From assembly GCA_907163375.1 (NCBI GenBank), contig CAJQUW010007520.1:7501-71500 (forward strand): 64,000 bases of DNA, given 5' to 3'. The DNA is from Prostheceraeus crozeri. Its lineage: Eukaryota > Platyhelminthes > Polycladida > Euryleptidae. A model generated the notes under the pieces. That model had not been told where the DNA came from and searched no databases. It was given only the letters and a program-made list of their open reading frames with translations. Positions 38,556 to 49,330 of this stretch are shown piece by piece (the first letter of the stretch is position 1; every line of letters begins with the position of its first letter). The translations under genes were made by a program, and so were the position numbers.

Positions 38556-39085
38556 TGATGTCTTACCACATTTTCCGCAAGTTTATCAATTCCCCGAAAG
38601 TTTTACAGAATGTGTTTAACTTTTGCACCTCTGCTTCTTTTGCGATGTTCTTTCAGGTAGCTACATTAAATATACAGAGCTAGCTATGTAGCAATTGAAC
38701 TGTGGTAACGTTAGGCAAACCAGCACTGAATTATATAAATAAATTGCATTAGAAACACTTTTATAAGAATGACTGTAAGCCTTTCACAAATAATTAGGAA
38801 GATTTCCAATTTGCATGCACATCAATTCAAATCCAAGCATCATATTTGAATGTTAATTAAGAATGACAGTTTGTATACATCATTGCACCTTCTGATGTAA
38901 GGGACGATATGGAAATGTTGTGAAGAGGAAACTGTACTGCAAAACACAATTGCAATAATGTGAAACATGACTTTCAATTATAGATAAAGCTTTTGACATG
39001 CCTGTTAGAATAATGACAGCTGACACATGACAGCTTCATCAGTGTCACAGAGAATGAGAATTGGAGAATTTTTAGCGTACAATTT
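38556..39085. other. No gene; possible 3' region of the minus-strand Penelope-like element
   Basis: On the minus strand, ACTGATGAAGCTG followed by CAGCT (about 39025-39043) resembles the first half of the CTGATGA-hairpin motif found near the ends of Penelope-like elements, but no GAAAC follows. Nothing else is recognised. Confidence 0.3.
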
Positions 39086-39511
39086 TCATTGTTGTTGAGT
39101 GTAAATTTGGTATGTCAATGACGTCATGAAAAACACCGGAAATATTTTTCGGAACCGCAGTATCCTGATATAGCAAGATTTTACTGTATATATATATATT
39201 GTTTTGTTATTCTTGATTTCGAGGTCTACAAGACCTGACTGATACCTTTCGTTTAACTTCTGTTGTTCTTTTCCTTCTTGATGTTGATCTTTTCTACTGA
39301 TCTTCGCATAATTTGGTAGCAATTGATTTTCTTTGAATATTGAATTAAATTGAATGTCTTTATCTAATTTCACGCATTTGTGTAGAGTCTTTTCTGTTTT
39401 TCTAAATTCATGCTTTTCCGTTGTTGTCAGTGTTTTTAGAATTATGAACGAATACCATTTTATTGCAAAGTATTTATTTAGCGACGTGTCGGTCTCTTTT
39501 ACACGGACCAT
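39086..39511 (-). CDS. Uncharacterised ORF next to the Penelope-like element
   Basis: 141 codons from an ATG at 39511. The first two thirds are rich in lysine and glutamate and include KLDKDIQFNSIFKENQLLPNYAKI. This loosely recalls the variable N-terminal region of Penelope-like polyproteins, where a lysine-rich helix is followed by LPxFxxI. The end (IYIYTVKSC...) crosses a short TA run and is unlikely to be conserved. It lies 134 bp downstream of the GIY-YIG ORF on the same strand, so it could be the start of a tandem second copy or part of a long 3' region. I am not sure it is coding. Confidence 0.3.
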   Translation of the reverse strand: MVRVKETDTSLNKYFAIKWYSFIILKTLTTTEKHEFRKTEKTLHKCVKLDKDIQFNSIFKENQLLPNYAKISRKDQHQEGKEQQKLNERYQSGLVDLEIKNNKTIYIYTVKSCYIRILRFRKIFPVFFMTSLTYQIYTQQQ

Positions 39512-39644
39512 TTTCAAGCTTACATTATGAAAAGTGAGCTACAGTAATATTGAAATTTCAAAATTGTCTCAACTATGAAACACTTGTATAAAAAGCTCAA
39601 AGATATGTACACAGATAGTTTAAAAAGGGAAAGGGAAATAGAAA

Positions 39645-40762
39645 TCAAGAAATGATATTCAGATGCCTTGTCAATCCTTTATCGTGTTGATTCAATTTAG
39701 GTGCAATCTCTTTGATCAATATAGCCTCAGCTATCTGCAATGAATTCGTATCTGCATAGCGAGCTAAAATTTCAGTATTTGTTATTAAATTTCTTGGTTT
39801 TTGTTGATGTACATTTATGTGATGAGATTTAATAGAACCATTGGTCTCATGTTGTTTCATCCTCACGTTCATTAAATTTGTTGTATATCCTATATAATAA
39901 GCATTATTACACATGCTCTCATTGCAAGAATATTGATACACAACATTGTGCTTTGAATGAAGCGAGTCCATTTTCGTTTTGATTGCATTCGCCAACTTGT
40001 AATTTTTGTAGTAGACTCTTACGTTAACATCAAATAATTCAGATTTTCCTTTTACATTGTCTTTCACAATTTTTTGGATTCTTTTTTCCTCCACTCGGTA
40101 ATTTGATGTCAATTGACCTTTATAATAAAAAATGACATTCGTTTTTTCTACTTTTTCTTCGGGTTTGAAATATTTTTTCAAAATCATTTTTATTTGTTCA
40201 TCAATTATGCTCATGGGATAATGGCTGTTGGTAAGTATCCTTTTAACCTTTTCTATCTTCTCTTGAAAAGATGTCCAGTCTGAACTTATATGTAGAGCTC
40301 TATGGAGATAACTTTTGATGACTGAAATTTTGTATCGTTTTGTTGTAAAGAAAGTGAAGTCCAGACAAGTATTTGTTGCTGTTTCTTTACGATATATAGA
40401 AAAAGTCAAAATATTACTACGCTTGACGAACACATCCAGAAAAGAAATAGTTTTAATTGTTTCAATTTCGTACGTAAAGTCTAAAGTAGAATTTGTTTTG
40501 AATCGATCAATAAGTTCTTGAAGCTGTTTCTCATTTTGTACAATAACAAACGTATCATCAACGTAACGGTAATAGGCAATTGGCTTAGCTGTCTCTGAAT
40601 TATTCAAAACTCGATTTTCTATTTCACTCATGTAAAAATTGGTGTATGTCGGTCCCAAAAGCGACCCCATAGACACTCCATCAATCTGTTCATAGAATTC
40701 ATTTAACCAGACAAAGGGGGTTTTTGTTGTACAAATTGTGAGTAATTGTCTCATAGTCTCTT
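39645..40762 (-). CDS. Penelope-like element: reverse transcriptase C-terminal half plus GIY-YIG endonuclease
   Basis: Open frame of about 370 codons from the edge of the (TA)n tract to the stop at 39645. In order: FYEQIDGVSMGSLLGPTYTN (RT motif B, the Penelope-like DGVxMGSxLGP), AYYRYVDDTFVI (catalytic YVDD), FLDVFVKRS (motif D/E region), and the thumb (SVIKSYLHRALHISSDW). Then come a basic linker and the GIY-YIG domain, YQYSCNESMCNNAYYIGYTT, with VRMKQHE (catalytic arginine) and AEAILIKEIAP (catalytic glutamate). The Cys pair before YIG and the downstream histidines (HHINVH) are the CCHH group that defines the Penelope-like endonuclease. Everything before RT motif B is missing; the copy is truncated exactly at the (TA)n. 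No break is visible within the remaining part. Confidence 0.9.
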
Positions 40763-40763
40763 C

Positions 40764-40766
<3 letters not shown>

Positions 40767-40828
<62 letters not shown>
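40767..40828 (+). repeat. (TA)n microsatellite at the 5' edges of two Penelope-like copies
   Basis: About 31 uninterrupted TA units, with a minus-strand element leaving leftwards and a plus-strand element leaving rightwards. Confidence 0.95.
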
Positions 40829-40832
<4 letters not shown>

Positions 40833-41450
40833 TTGAAAATGTTGCCTCCGTTTAACAGCTACCAAATTCAAGCCACTTATAAACAACCACAATCCCTTTT
40901 GTCGCTGCTACGTCGCAACAAAAAAGATGAACTAAAGGGTGTAACAAAATGTAACGAGAACAAATGCGGAACTTGTCATCATATAATTGAGGGAAAGACA
41001 TTCAATTTTCGCAACAAAACGTACAACATCAAACATAATATGAACTGCTACTCCCATAATGTGATTTGCGCTTACGATGTTTGGGATGTATGGAATTTAA
41101 TATTGGTCAAACCGGAGATCTATTGAAAAACAGAATAACAGTGCATAGACATCACATTAAGCACCCAGATACATCTCCATTGCCTGTCAGTAGACATATA
41201 GATTATTTCGATGCGCCGTAGATAATGCTAAGAAGTTTGAAGTAATGCCTTTCTTTCACCTTTCATGGAATACCAACAAGCATATGAGGGAAAACAAAGA
41301 AAACTGCTTCATTACTAATTTTAAACCTTCTTTGAATTCTGTATAAATTTTTTCATTCCATTCAGTTGTAATATTGTATTACCTCCTGTATGCATGAATA
41401 GATGTAATAATAATGTCGAAACCGGTAGCAACAGGAATTTGACTTTTGGT
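40829..41450 (+). pseudogene. Second Penelope-like copy: linker and GIY-YIG fragment
   Basis: From the (TA)n edge the frame reads MLPPFNSYQIQ... QSLLSLLRRNKKDE...VTKCNENKCGTCHHIIEGKTFNF... MNCYSHNVICAYDVW. This is the Penelope-like linker with its KCxxxxCxTCxHI signature. The GIY-YIG core follows after a frame change: EFNIGQTGDLLKNRITVHRHHIKHPDTSPLPVSRHI. It belongs to a different subfamily from the minus-strand copy (IGQTGDLLKNRITVHR versus IGYTTNLMNVRMKQHE). The 3' part ends with GTCGAAACCGGTAGC (about 41414-41428), typical of Penelope-like 3' ends. A second (TA)n follows at 41475. Confidence 0.8.
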
Positions 41451-41471
41451 CCATAACATCTTTTATTTATT

Positions 41472-41474
<3 letters not shown>

Positions 41475-41532
<58 letters not shown>
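41475..41532 (+). repeat. (TA)n microsatellite on the far side of the plus-strand Penelope-like copy
   Basis: About 29 TA units. With 40767-40828 it brackets the plus-strand copy, as if that element sits within a TA-rich target. Confidence 0.95.
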
Positions 41533-41535
<3 letters not shown>

Positions 41536-41660
41536 TATTTATTTAATCACGATTTTAAATTGCTTACTGAGTGATGCACGAGTGTAAAGACAGAAACATT
41601 AGATGGACATGAAAAATTAATGTTCTATGAAATGTACAAATTGTGAAGATGAATGAAGTC

Positions 41661-41666
41661 ACTTAC
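41661..41666 (-). other. Splice donor of protocadherin exon 1
   Basis: The minus strand reads CATCGAG|GTAAGTGAC, a perfect GTAAGT donor preceded by G, directly after codon GAG of ...SPICIE. The junction is phase 0. Translating on would give 13 more residues to a stop, which are therefore probably intronic. Confidence 0.85.
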
Positions 41667-44441
41667 CTCGATGCATATCGGACTTTTACTTCTACCACGA
41701 GTGGATGACACAGGACAAGTGGAGAGATGTTCGCCCGTATGAAAGTGATAAGAAGGCTTTTTACACGGCGTATTGCAGCTGAGGGTGTCTGAATGGGGTT
41801 CCGTAGTCATTCTTGTTACAAGTTCAGTGTTACTCACTAATTCAGAATCGGTGTCAGCTGGATCGCAAGAAAGTCGTTTCTTTAGCGTCGGGTCGTAGCC
41901 TAGATATTTAGCCGCCCGCTCAGCTACATTGCCTCTGGTCCGTTTGCCACGTGACCTTGCCCATAGGATGCCAATAATGAGTAAAGTGGCAATTGCCACG
42001 CTACAGACGAGAATTAAGATCAGAATAACGACGTTGCTGATGACCCGATTTTTTCCACTGGCACCATGGAAGGATTCCGGTCCAACTGTAACGAACAGTT
42101 CGATATCAGAGTAAAGCGGTGGAGAGCCACGGTCGCTGAGACGAACTAGAAGACGGTATAATCCGTGATTCGGTCGTGTTGAAAGTTGCCAAGTAGTATA
42201 TAATCGACCACTATTAAAATCCAGATGAAATAAGCCAGTGGCATTCGAATCAATGATTTCATAGATGATAGTTCCATTTTCATAAAGGTCATCATCTTCA
42301 GCAACAAGTTGCGTTACTGTAGTATTAAATGGAGAATCAGAGTAGATTGGAGGATTGAAACCGATGAAAGAAAACTCTCCTGGGGACACTAGACGAGGTT
42401 TATTGTCATTTATGTCAGTAATATGTACAACTAATGAAGCCCTTGTCGATAACATAGGATTACCTCGATCATAAGCCCAAATATCTACGTACATTTCTTT
42501 GATTATCTCTCTGTCTATAGATTTGATAACAACAAGGTAACCATCGGGAGTCAAGTTCAAGAATTGCAATGCAAGGTTTTTATCTCTAATCAAACGAAAT
42601 ACTACAGCCCCATTCCTACCTTCGTCAGGATCAACAAAACGAATGAGTGTGACAATTGTACCACGAGGGGAATTTTCAGGGATATGGACGGACTGTGGAC
42701 TGGCGAAAATTGGAGGGTTATCATTGACATCAAGTAAGGTTATCCTGACCGATGCATAGGATCTCCGTGACGGATTACCTGTATCCTCAGCTAGGACTTT
42801 AAAGAGAAGAGTAGGTATTGTTTCTCTATCAAGGGAAGCATTCACGTACAAGATTCCGCGAATTTTGTCGACTCTGAAATATTTTCTTCCTATCTTATCG
42901 AGAGAGTAGCGAATATCTCCGCGTGATCCACTGTCCTTGTCGGTTGCTTTTACTGTAAGGACTTCATCGTTTATTCGAGCATCCTCTGCGATTGTAGTAT
43001 AATAAAAGGGATTTGAGAACACTGGACTGTGGTCATTTATATCAACGATTGGTATTACCAGAGTCTTACTAACTGTCCTTGGTGGTGCTTCACGGTCCGT
43101 ACAAGCGATGTTTACGGATACTTCAACTTCTTTCTCATGATCGAAGATGCGAGTAGTCACAACATCAAAATAACGAGGTGCGCGAATTGGAGAGATCGCA
43201 AATCCTGGACTTTTTCTTAAAGAACAATTTAATTTTTCACTTTCGGTTTGATCAGGGTCGTTCACTGAAATCGTATAAACCCTCTGGCCCTCAGCCATTT
43301 CTTCTATTAATGGTTGAGAGGCCGTTACAGATATTCTAGGATCATTGTCGTTTGATGGTTTCAACCCAATAATAACTGACGCGGTTGAGGTTAAAGAAGG
43401 CGACCCATGGTCACGTGCCTCTACTACCAATACAAATTCACGCTCAATTACACGCTCGTAATCCAAGGTAGACTGAACAATTACGATTCCCGTAGTGGGA
43501 TCAACACGGAAGCGATGATTAGCGATATTTTTCGGCCGACTTTCATCGACATTTAACTCATAAGAGATTCTTCTGTTTTCTTCCCCAAAGTCTTTATCAA
43601 TTGCTTTGAAACGATACACCTCCGACCCGACAGGCTTAGTTTCATTGATCCACTTCGTACTTGGACCTCCTTCAAACATAGGAGCATTATCGTTCTCATC
43701 AACTACTTGAATTGTAAGCATAATACTTCCCGTTCTCACTGGATCACCACCGTCTACCGCCATGTAAAACAATGAATGTGAACGCTCATTCGCAGTATCT
43801 GCATCTAGAGCTCTGTTTAGCCTAAGCATTGGTCTTTTGTTTTGGTCTTGAAAGAAATGGAATGTATTTGTTGTATCATTGAGGAAATATCTCTTAATAC
43901 CATTCGGTTCAGAATCTTTGTCTTTCGCTATGGGCAGGGCAGTAGTCGAGCCAACGGGCATGGACTCAGGAAGTGGAACAAATTTGGATTCAAATACAGG
44001 AGCATTGTCATTAGCGTCCTCGAAGAACACAGTGATGCGAACTTTGATGATTTTCTTGTCTGTGATTCGAATAAAAACACTAAACGACGCATTGCAAAAA
44101 GGACTAGCACAGCAGTTGTCTAGTTTTACACAAATATCGTCGCGGTCTATATTACTGCGAACCGATAAAGCCGAAGTATGAAGATCAACAGAGAAGTACT
44201 GTCCTGCAAATTGATTTGGATTCATCATTACTTGCTGGTAGCCTGTTGGAGAAAAAGGTCGTGGAATTTGGTTACTCATTGATGAAATATTTCCAAGCTG
44301 AGTTCCTGCCAGAATGTTGTCACCCAAATTAACTGTAACGTGAACAGTCCTGTAGTGACTGTGAAAAAATGCAGTTGAAATTTGATTTAATGAGAATATC
44401 ACAAGGCAGATTCGGGCCTGCAACTTCGGCGTACACCACAT
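41667..44441 (-). CDS. Protocadherin, exon 1 (whole ectodomain, membrane segment, start of tail)
   Basis: Single-pass adhesion receptor at the cell surface, binding calcium between cadherin repeats. The first in-frame ATG is at 44441, with a stop upstream and no earlier ATG. The exon holds 925 codons. Residues 1-26 form a signal peptide (ICLVIFSL core). Seven cadherin repeats follow, their ends marked by DANDNAPVF (~142), DENDNAPMF (~248), SNDNDPRI (~363), DINDHSPVF (~467), DVNDNPPIF (~572) and DINDNKPRL (~676). The seventh ends before a membrane helix (VVILILILVCSVAIATLLII, ~804-828). The tail has a basic stretch after the membrane (RSRGKRTRGN) and a serine-rich part. Repeat 3 ends in SNDND, a departure from the DxNDN calcium motif, and repeat 1 has a CVKLDNCC...FC cysteine cluster. 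Seven repeats in one exon is the layout of delta-type protocadherins. Later tail exons should lie at lower coordinates. Confidence 0.93.
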
Positions 44442-44447
44442 TATCAC

Positions 44448-45792
44448 TGGAATCGTTGATCGATATACAGTTAGTAAATGGAGGTATTACGTCGGCATTT
44501 TCGAAAATATATCAGGCGATGAGGAGAAACAGTTAAACTTGTTATCTAAAGGAAGAGCAACGCTCAATGTGAACAATGTTCGTGTTGTTTGGTTGCTGAG
44601 CAGTATCCAATAGGGAAGTGCGCAGAATTAAACTGCATCGAGATTCCAAAATTTCGAAATTCTTAATGACAAGATCACTTGCCTAATTTGTGCATCTCTT
44701 AATCAGGATAACTACATCATGTTACGTAGTAAATACTATTGCATTCATGCAAACCGTCACAAGAAGACATCGGTTTCTTACAAATTTATATGATTTTTGG
44801 ATAGAATGAGACAATAGGCCTGCGTATTGAGTTAAAACTTTTCAATGGCCTGGGCCTACAGCAACAAGTCATCTGAACCACGGCTACGAACTCTTACTCG
44901 GTGGTTTTGTGTGGACTCTGATTCGGTAAATCTTGCCTAGTCCGAGTCCGGGAAAGTTCATCTCAATTTTTTGCCAGTGTCAATAATTAGATGACATCTG
45001 ATATACTCGTATCAACACAAAACACAAACAAAACATGATGCACTGAGGTGTTGTAACTAGCACAGCTACAGTAGATTTGGAAGATATTCGAGTTGGAATT
45101 AATGACTTCTCTCAAGTGACAGGGTGATGACAGGGTTCGTGATTATATAAAGAAGGAAAATCCACCATGCACGAAAAAATACCCAAAAATTTCTGAAAAG
45201 TCTGTCTTATAGCCATAATACGATTTGAACTTGCCTGTCTACTACAGTATGGGTATCTACAACTCTGCATTAAATCAGCTGTTGCATATCGAACACATAC
45301 TGGGACTGAAATTCTACAAAAAGTCGAATGAGTAGTCCGACTGATCTGACCAACATGTAGGCCTAGAACGCACTATAACCACTTCGATTAACTCTTATTT
45401 AGAAAATGACGTCTTCAACTGCTTTTAGCAAGCTCCAGTTTATCGCAATGTCACGCTGAAGTTGTAACGGAAAAGGCCATAAATCAATAGAAAAGAAGGA
45501 ATATTCAACAACATTCAGTAACTAATTTTAGCCAGCTGAAGCGAACTGATTCGAATTTATCTCGAATCAGTATGCGATGGAATAACCAGTATCAGCATAA
45601 AATCATATATTTCTCCTGAATTTTGGCTTTTATTACAACTTCACATACATTCAATTCTTTGTTTGTACGTAGAAATAGCAGACATAACGACATAAAAAGA
45701 CATTCAGCACAAGCCTGTAAATGGGAAATGTTATACAGAGGTGATAATTAAAAATTGACCACCTAAATTATGTCGAAATTCAGCACATCAGT
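44448..45792. other. Upstream region of the protocadherin; no other gene
   Basis: Should contain the 5' UTR or promoter of the minus-strand protocadherin, but I see no TATA box or start site I would defend. No coding region recognised. Confidence 0.4.
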
Positions 45793-47132
45793 GTGCCACA
45801 CAATATTCGAGAGATTCCATTCTCAGCTTTCAAATAAACTATGACAAGTTTGTATTCATTATTTTGTTAGCTGGACAGTGGTCAAAACATGAAAATCACT
45901 CAATTTACACATTGTCATTTTTCAATGGAAAAATATGTGAACATTATAATGAATCAGGCACGAGGTAAGCGAGCATTTTCTGAGATTTCTACTTATACAT
46001 GTACAAAGCTCATAGTGATCGTGACTCTAATGGCTGAAAATATCAAATTCTCTCTTTTTCATCAAAGATGTTAGTTTTTGGCAATGTCCTAATGAGTAAG
46101 CATATGTAAATTTCATTCAAATCTATTCAATAATTCTTTTTCAAATTTCTTTCAGCATTCTCTCATCGGCGTAAAATTTTATTCAATGAATGCTCAACCA
46201 TTGAGCAGTGAGCATCTGTCACACTCAGTGTGGTGAGAGGACAAAGACAAGTTTTCGTTAATTGTTTGTAGTCAGGCAGTCAGAACGAGTTTCTGCAGGG
46301 AAAGAGGCCGAAAATGAGGCTTTCACAGAATGATGTACACCCTGTGCCTTCCACGAATCTCCGCGTTTGTCGATCTCTAAATGGTTCCTCTTTTTGTCAG
46401 ATAGGATCAAAGAAAAACACGCTAGCACAATTAGACGATTTTTTGACGAAAATTAAATTTCATATGTTTTCACAAATTAAAAAAGAAGCATTAAGCCAAG
46501 AGTCATAATTTTTGACATGGAATATCTGCAAGTAATTTCTTATTATGTGCATGTGATATCATCACGTTTCTGATTGACAATTAATGCGATAATGTGGTTA
46601 AATGTGGATTAAATATGTTATCCGTGACTTAGTACTTTCCGCTTATCAGAGAAAACATAGAAAATTTTATTGTTACCAAAAGCTGCTATCTGCGTCGATT
46701 TGGATATACATGTGTTTTTCTTTGATCCTGCCTGAAAAGAAGAGGAATTAACTAGAATTCGGCAGACGCGCAGATTCGTAGTTGGCAAAGGGTGTACATC
46801 ATTCCGTGAAAGTCTCATTTTCGGTCAATGGAATCATGATTTTGTGATAACTTTACGATATCATTTTTTCTTTCTGGTCAGTCTATTTCGATGAGCAATT
46901 TATCAAAAGAAAGCTCAGAAAATTTTCCGTTCATTAGAAAATCAGCTCAGAAAATTACCCGTGCATGATTGAAAATTACAGTAATATCTTTTGTTAATAA
47001 AATATTTGATTTGTAAATTGAGCGATTTTCATATTTTGACCACTGTCCAGCCAGTTAATGAAATAACGTATACGAGTGTATCATAGCTCATTTGAACGCT
47101 GAGAATAGAATCTCTCGAATGATTTATGGCAT
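45793..47132. mobile_element. Foldback element with two pairs of inverted blocks
   Basis: The outer arms, about 45793-45925 and 47010-47132, are inverted copies sharing ATTCGAGAGATT, CATTCTCAGC, CTGGACAGTGGTCAAAA and CACTCAATTTACA-type phrases at roughly 80% identity. An inner pair, about 46303-46420 and 46707-46830, is also inverted and shares GACCGAAAATGAG / GGCCGAAAATGAG, GGAATGATGTACACCCT and AGGATCAAAGAAAAACAC. The segments between outer and inner blocks do not match. The inner blocks each start an ATG frame with similar translations (MRLSxNDVHPxPxTNLRVCR). No transposase recognised. Confidence 0.7.
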
Positions 47133-48789
47133 GGGTTTAATGGCTGCCTTTGTACATGTGCGCGTGAGCACATGTGATTTAATAGATAACCTTTTTTCTG
47201 CGACAGTAAGCTGTTATTGATCACATTTTAATCTGGTTTTTCTTTAAATAGTTGCGCAAATGATTAGACTTGTGTGATATTCACACATTTAGTCCATCTT
47301 GTTGGAAAGCATTCCTATGTTTTCTATCAACATCTTCGATTAGGCAAAGCGATTTCATACATGTGACATTTTCGCTGCTTTTCTTTTTGCTTCTTTTGAC
47401 ACTCATTTTTTGTTGTTGCGTCTGTTTCGAATCATCTGTTGAGGAAAGCCATTTATCTCAAAACGCTATCAAAATCTCTACTATCTCCATGTAGATTAAG
47501 ATGCTGCAGATGTTGATCGTACTTCTATTCTATTCCATTCGTTTCTGACAATAGCGGATTTGGTTGATATTAGAGCGTGTGACCTAATGTTCATGGAAAT
47601 GTTTTTCTTGACAGATTTTTTATAAAATTAAAAAATGGGACATCTTAACAGAGTGTCAACTTGAAGTTTTGCCATTTGATAGGATTTTTATTTTTTGGAT
47701 TTGACTGTTTCACTAACCATTAATTTCAAAAGGCTGATTTATCAATCTACATAACTCAAAACTCAAAAGTCATCTTTCCAGAAAATATTGAGTACTTAAA
47801 ATGAGATAGAAGACATTTGCATATAATTATACGCCTAATTACGTAGGAAAGATAGTAGGTGGAATTTTTCATTCCAAATACTTCATATTTGTAAGTGAAC
47901 ACCATTATTTTAACATCATTTCATTGAGTTAAACTTGTTAATCAATTGTAGAGTTCATTTCAATGTGCTCAAGCAAAAATGTCTCCAAAATATACTTGCG
48001 TAAAATATGCTAATGAATATGAAAGATAATATCTGATAAGTAACGCTACGGCGTCAGATGAGGCTGTCAAATATTTAATGTTCGATCTTTGTTATCTTAG
48101 AAAATGTTTCATTTCAGAGATGTCATGAACTAAAAGCATCTTCTCAGCATCGAAGTAGCTGAGAACTATAAAAGATGAGGAAGTCAATTAGTATATTGAT
48201 AAAAGAAAACGACGGAGAAATTGTTAACGGTACAGATGACGCCTCAAAGTCTATAATTAAGCAGTGCAGGACGGTTTTGCGAACCCTTTTAACAGTGTTT
48301 CAACAAGCGAATTCTGACCTGCGTCAGACGCTATCTAAGGTGCGATTTGTAAAAGCTTTCTACTTTAGATTTAGTAAAATCGCATGCAAATATCTCATCC
48401 GCTCAACAACTTGGAATAGTCTTATTACGAGAGGCGAATAATATTAATTGAGTCATTCAATAGCGGACATCTACGGATGAAATCGGTAATTCGTAGAACT
48501 TTTTGATTATTTAGCAGAGACCTTTTCCACAAGGAATATAGTGCGAAACTGTTGTCATGCGATCTGATTGGATACGAGGACATTTTCGCAAGTGATTAAT
48601 TCATTCACTAATCAATTTGATATCCTTCTTGTCAGTCTTTTCTCCAAGGTTGCACCTCGAATTTTGGTGAATTTGAGATAGAATGCCCCTCATAATTGTA
48701 AGAATGTTCCACATAAAAGCAAGTTTATAGTCAAAATGTAAACTAAGTACATCTTTCAGTTTCCATCGAGAATCGCAGAAGTGCACCGC
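47133..48789. other. No recognised gene; one open frame of unknown meaning
   Basis: The frame at 48175-48441 (+) starts at a true ATG shortly after CTATAAAAG. It contains SIIKQCRTVLRTLLTVFQQANSDLRQTLSK followed by GTGCGA, a weak donor. I do not recognise it and it may be chance. Confidence 0.3.
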
Positions 48790-49330
48790 ATAACTGAGGT
48801 CTCCTTATGAAAAGCTCTATGAGCAACATGTTCGAGGGAAATGCAGAAGTGTTGGTCACTTAAGAGTCATATGGCGGTGTTCATTTGACGAAGCCATTTG
48901 GGAGATCCCTTCCTGGCAGATGTTGAGAAGTGCACGATGGTCCAAAGAGTCGAAAGTATCCTTAAGTCAAAGGAAATCACGATGACACCATGAGTTCTTG
49001 ATTGCCGAGCTTGCAAGCTACCAAGTCATGAAATGTAATCAAAGTATGTATAGAGCATTTGTGCGTCCGACTAGAGTGTGCAAACTGATGCAATCGACTG
49101 AACCGCAAATTTCTCGAGCATCTTGGAGACAATGGGCAAAAGTGAAATCAGTCTTCAATTATTAAAGTTTAGTCGGTTGGACATGGCAATGGGTGGCAGG
49201 AAGTGGGAAAATGACTGTTGGCGACTGAATAGAAAAATGTGAGAGAGTGAGTCAGCAGACGTATGAGCGCATTCCCAGATAAATTTAGAAGAAAATTGTC
49301 TAGCCCTGGAGATTTGGATTTGAGAGATAT
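48790..49330 (-). pseudogene. LINE reverse-transcriptase fragment (jockey/CR1-type)
   Basis: Reading the minus strand from about 49330: SKSPGLDNFLLNL...LTHSLTFFYSVANSHFP (the PGLDGI region), then RLISLLPIVSKMLEKFA (the YRPISLLP region, about 49110-49165), then VIVISFDLRILSTLWT, the remains of motif A (FDLSKAFDTLDH). Stops and frame changes are frequent, and motifs B and C (YADD) are absent. Older than the LINE at 31.7 kb. Confidence 0.7.
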
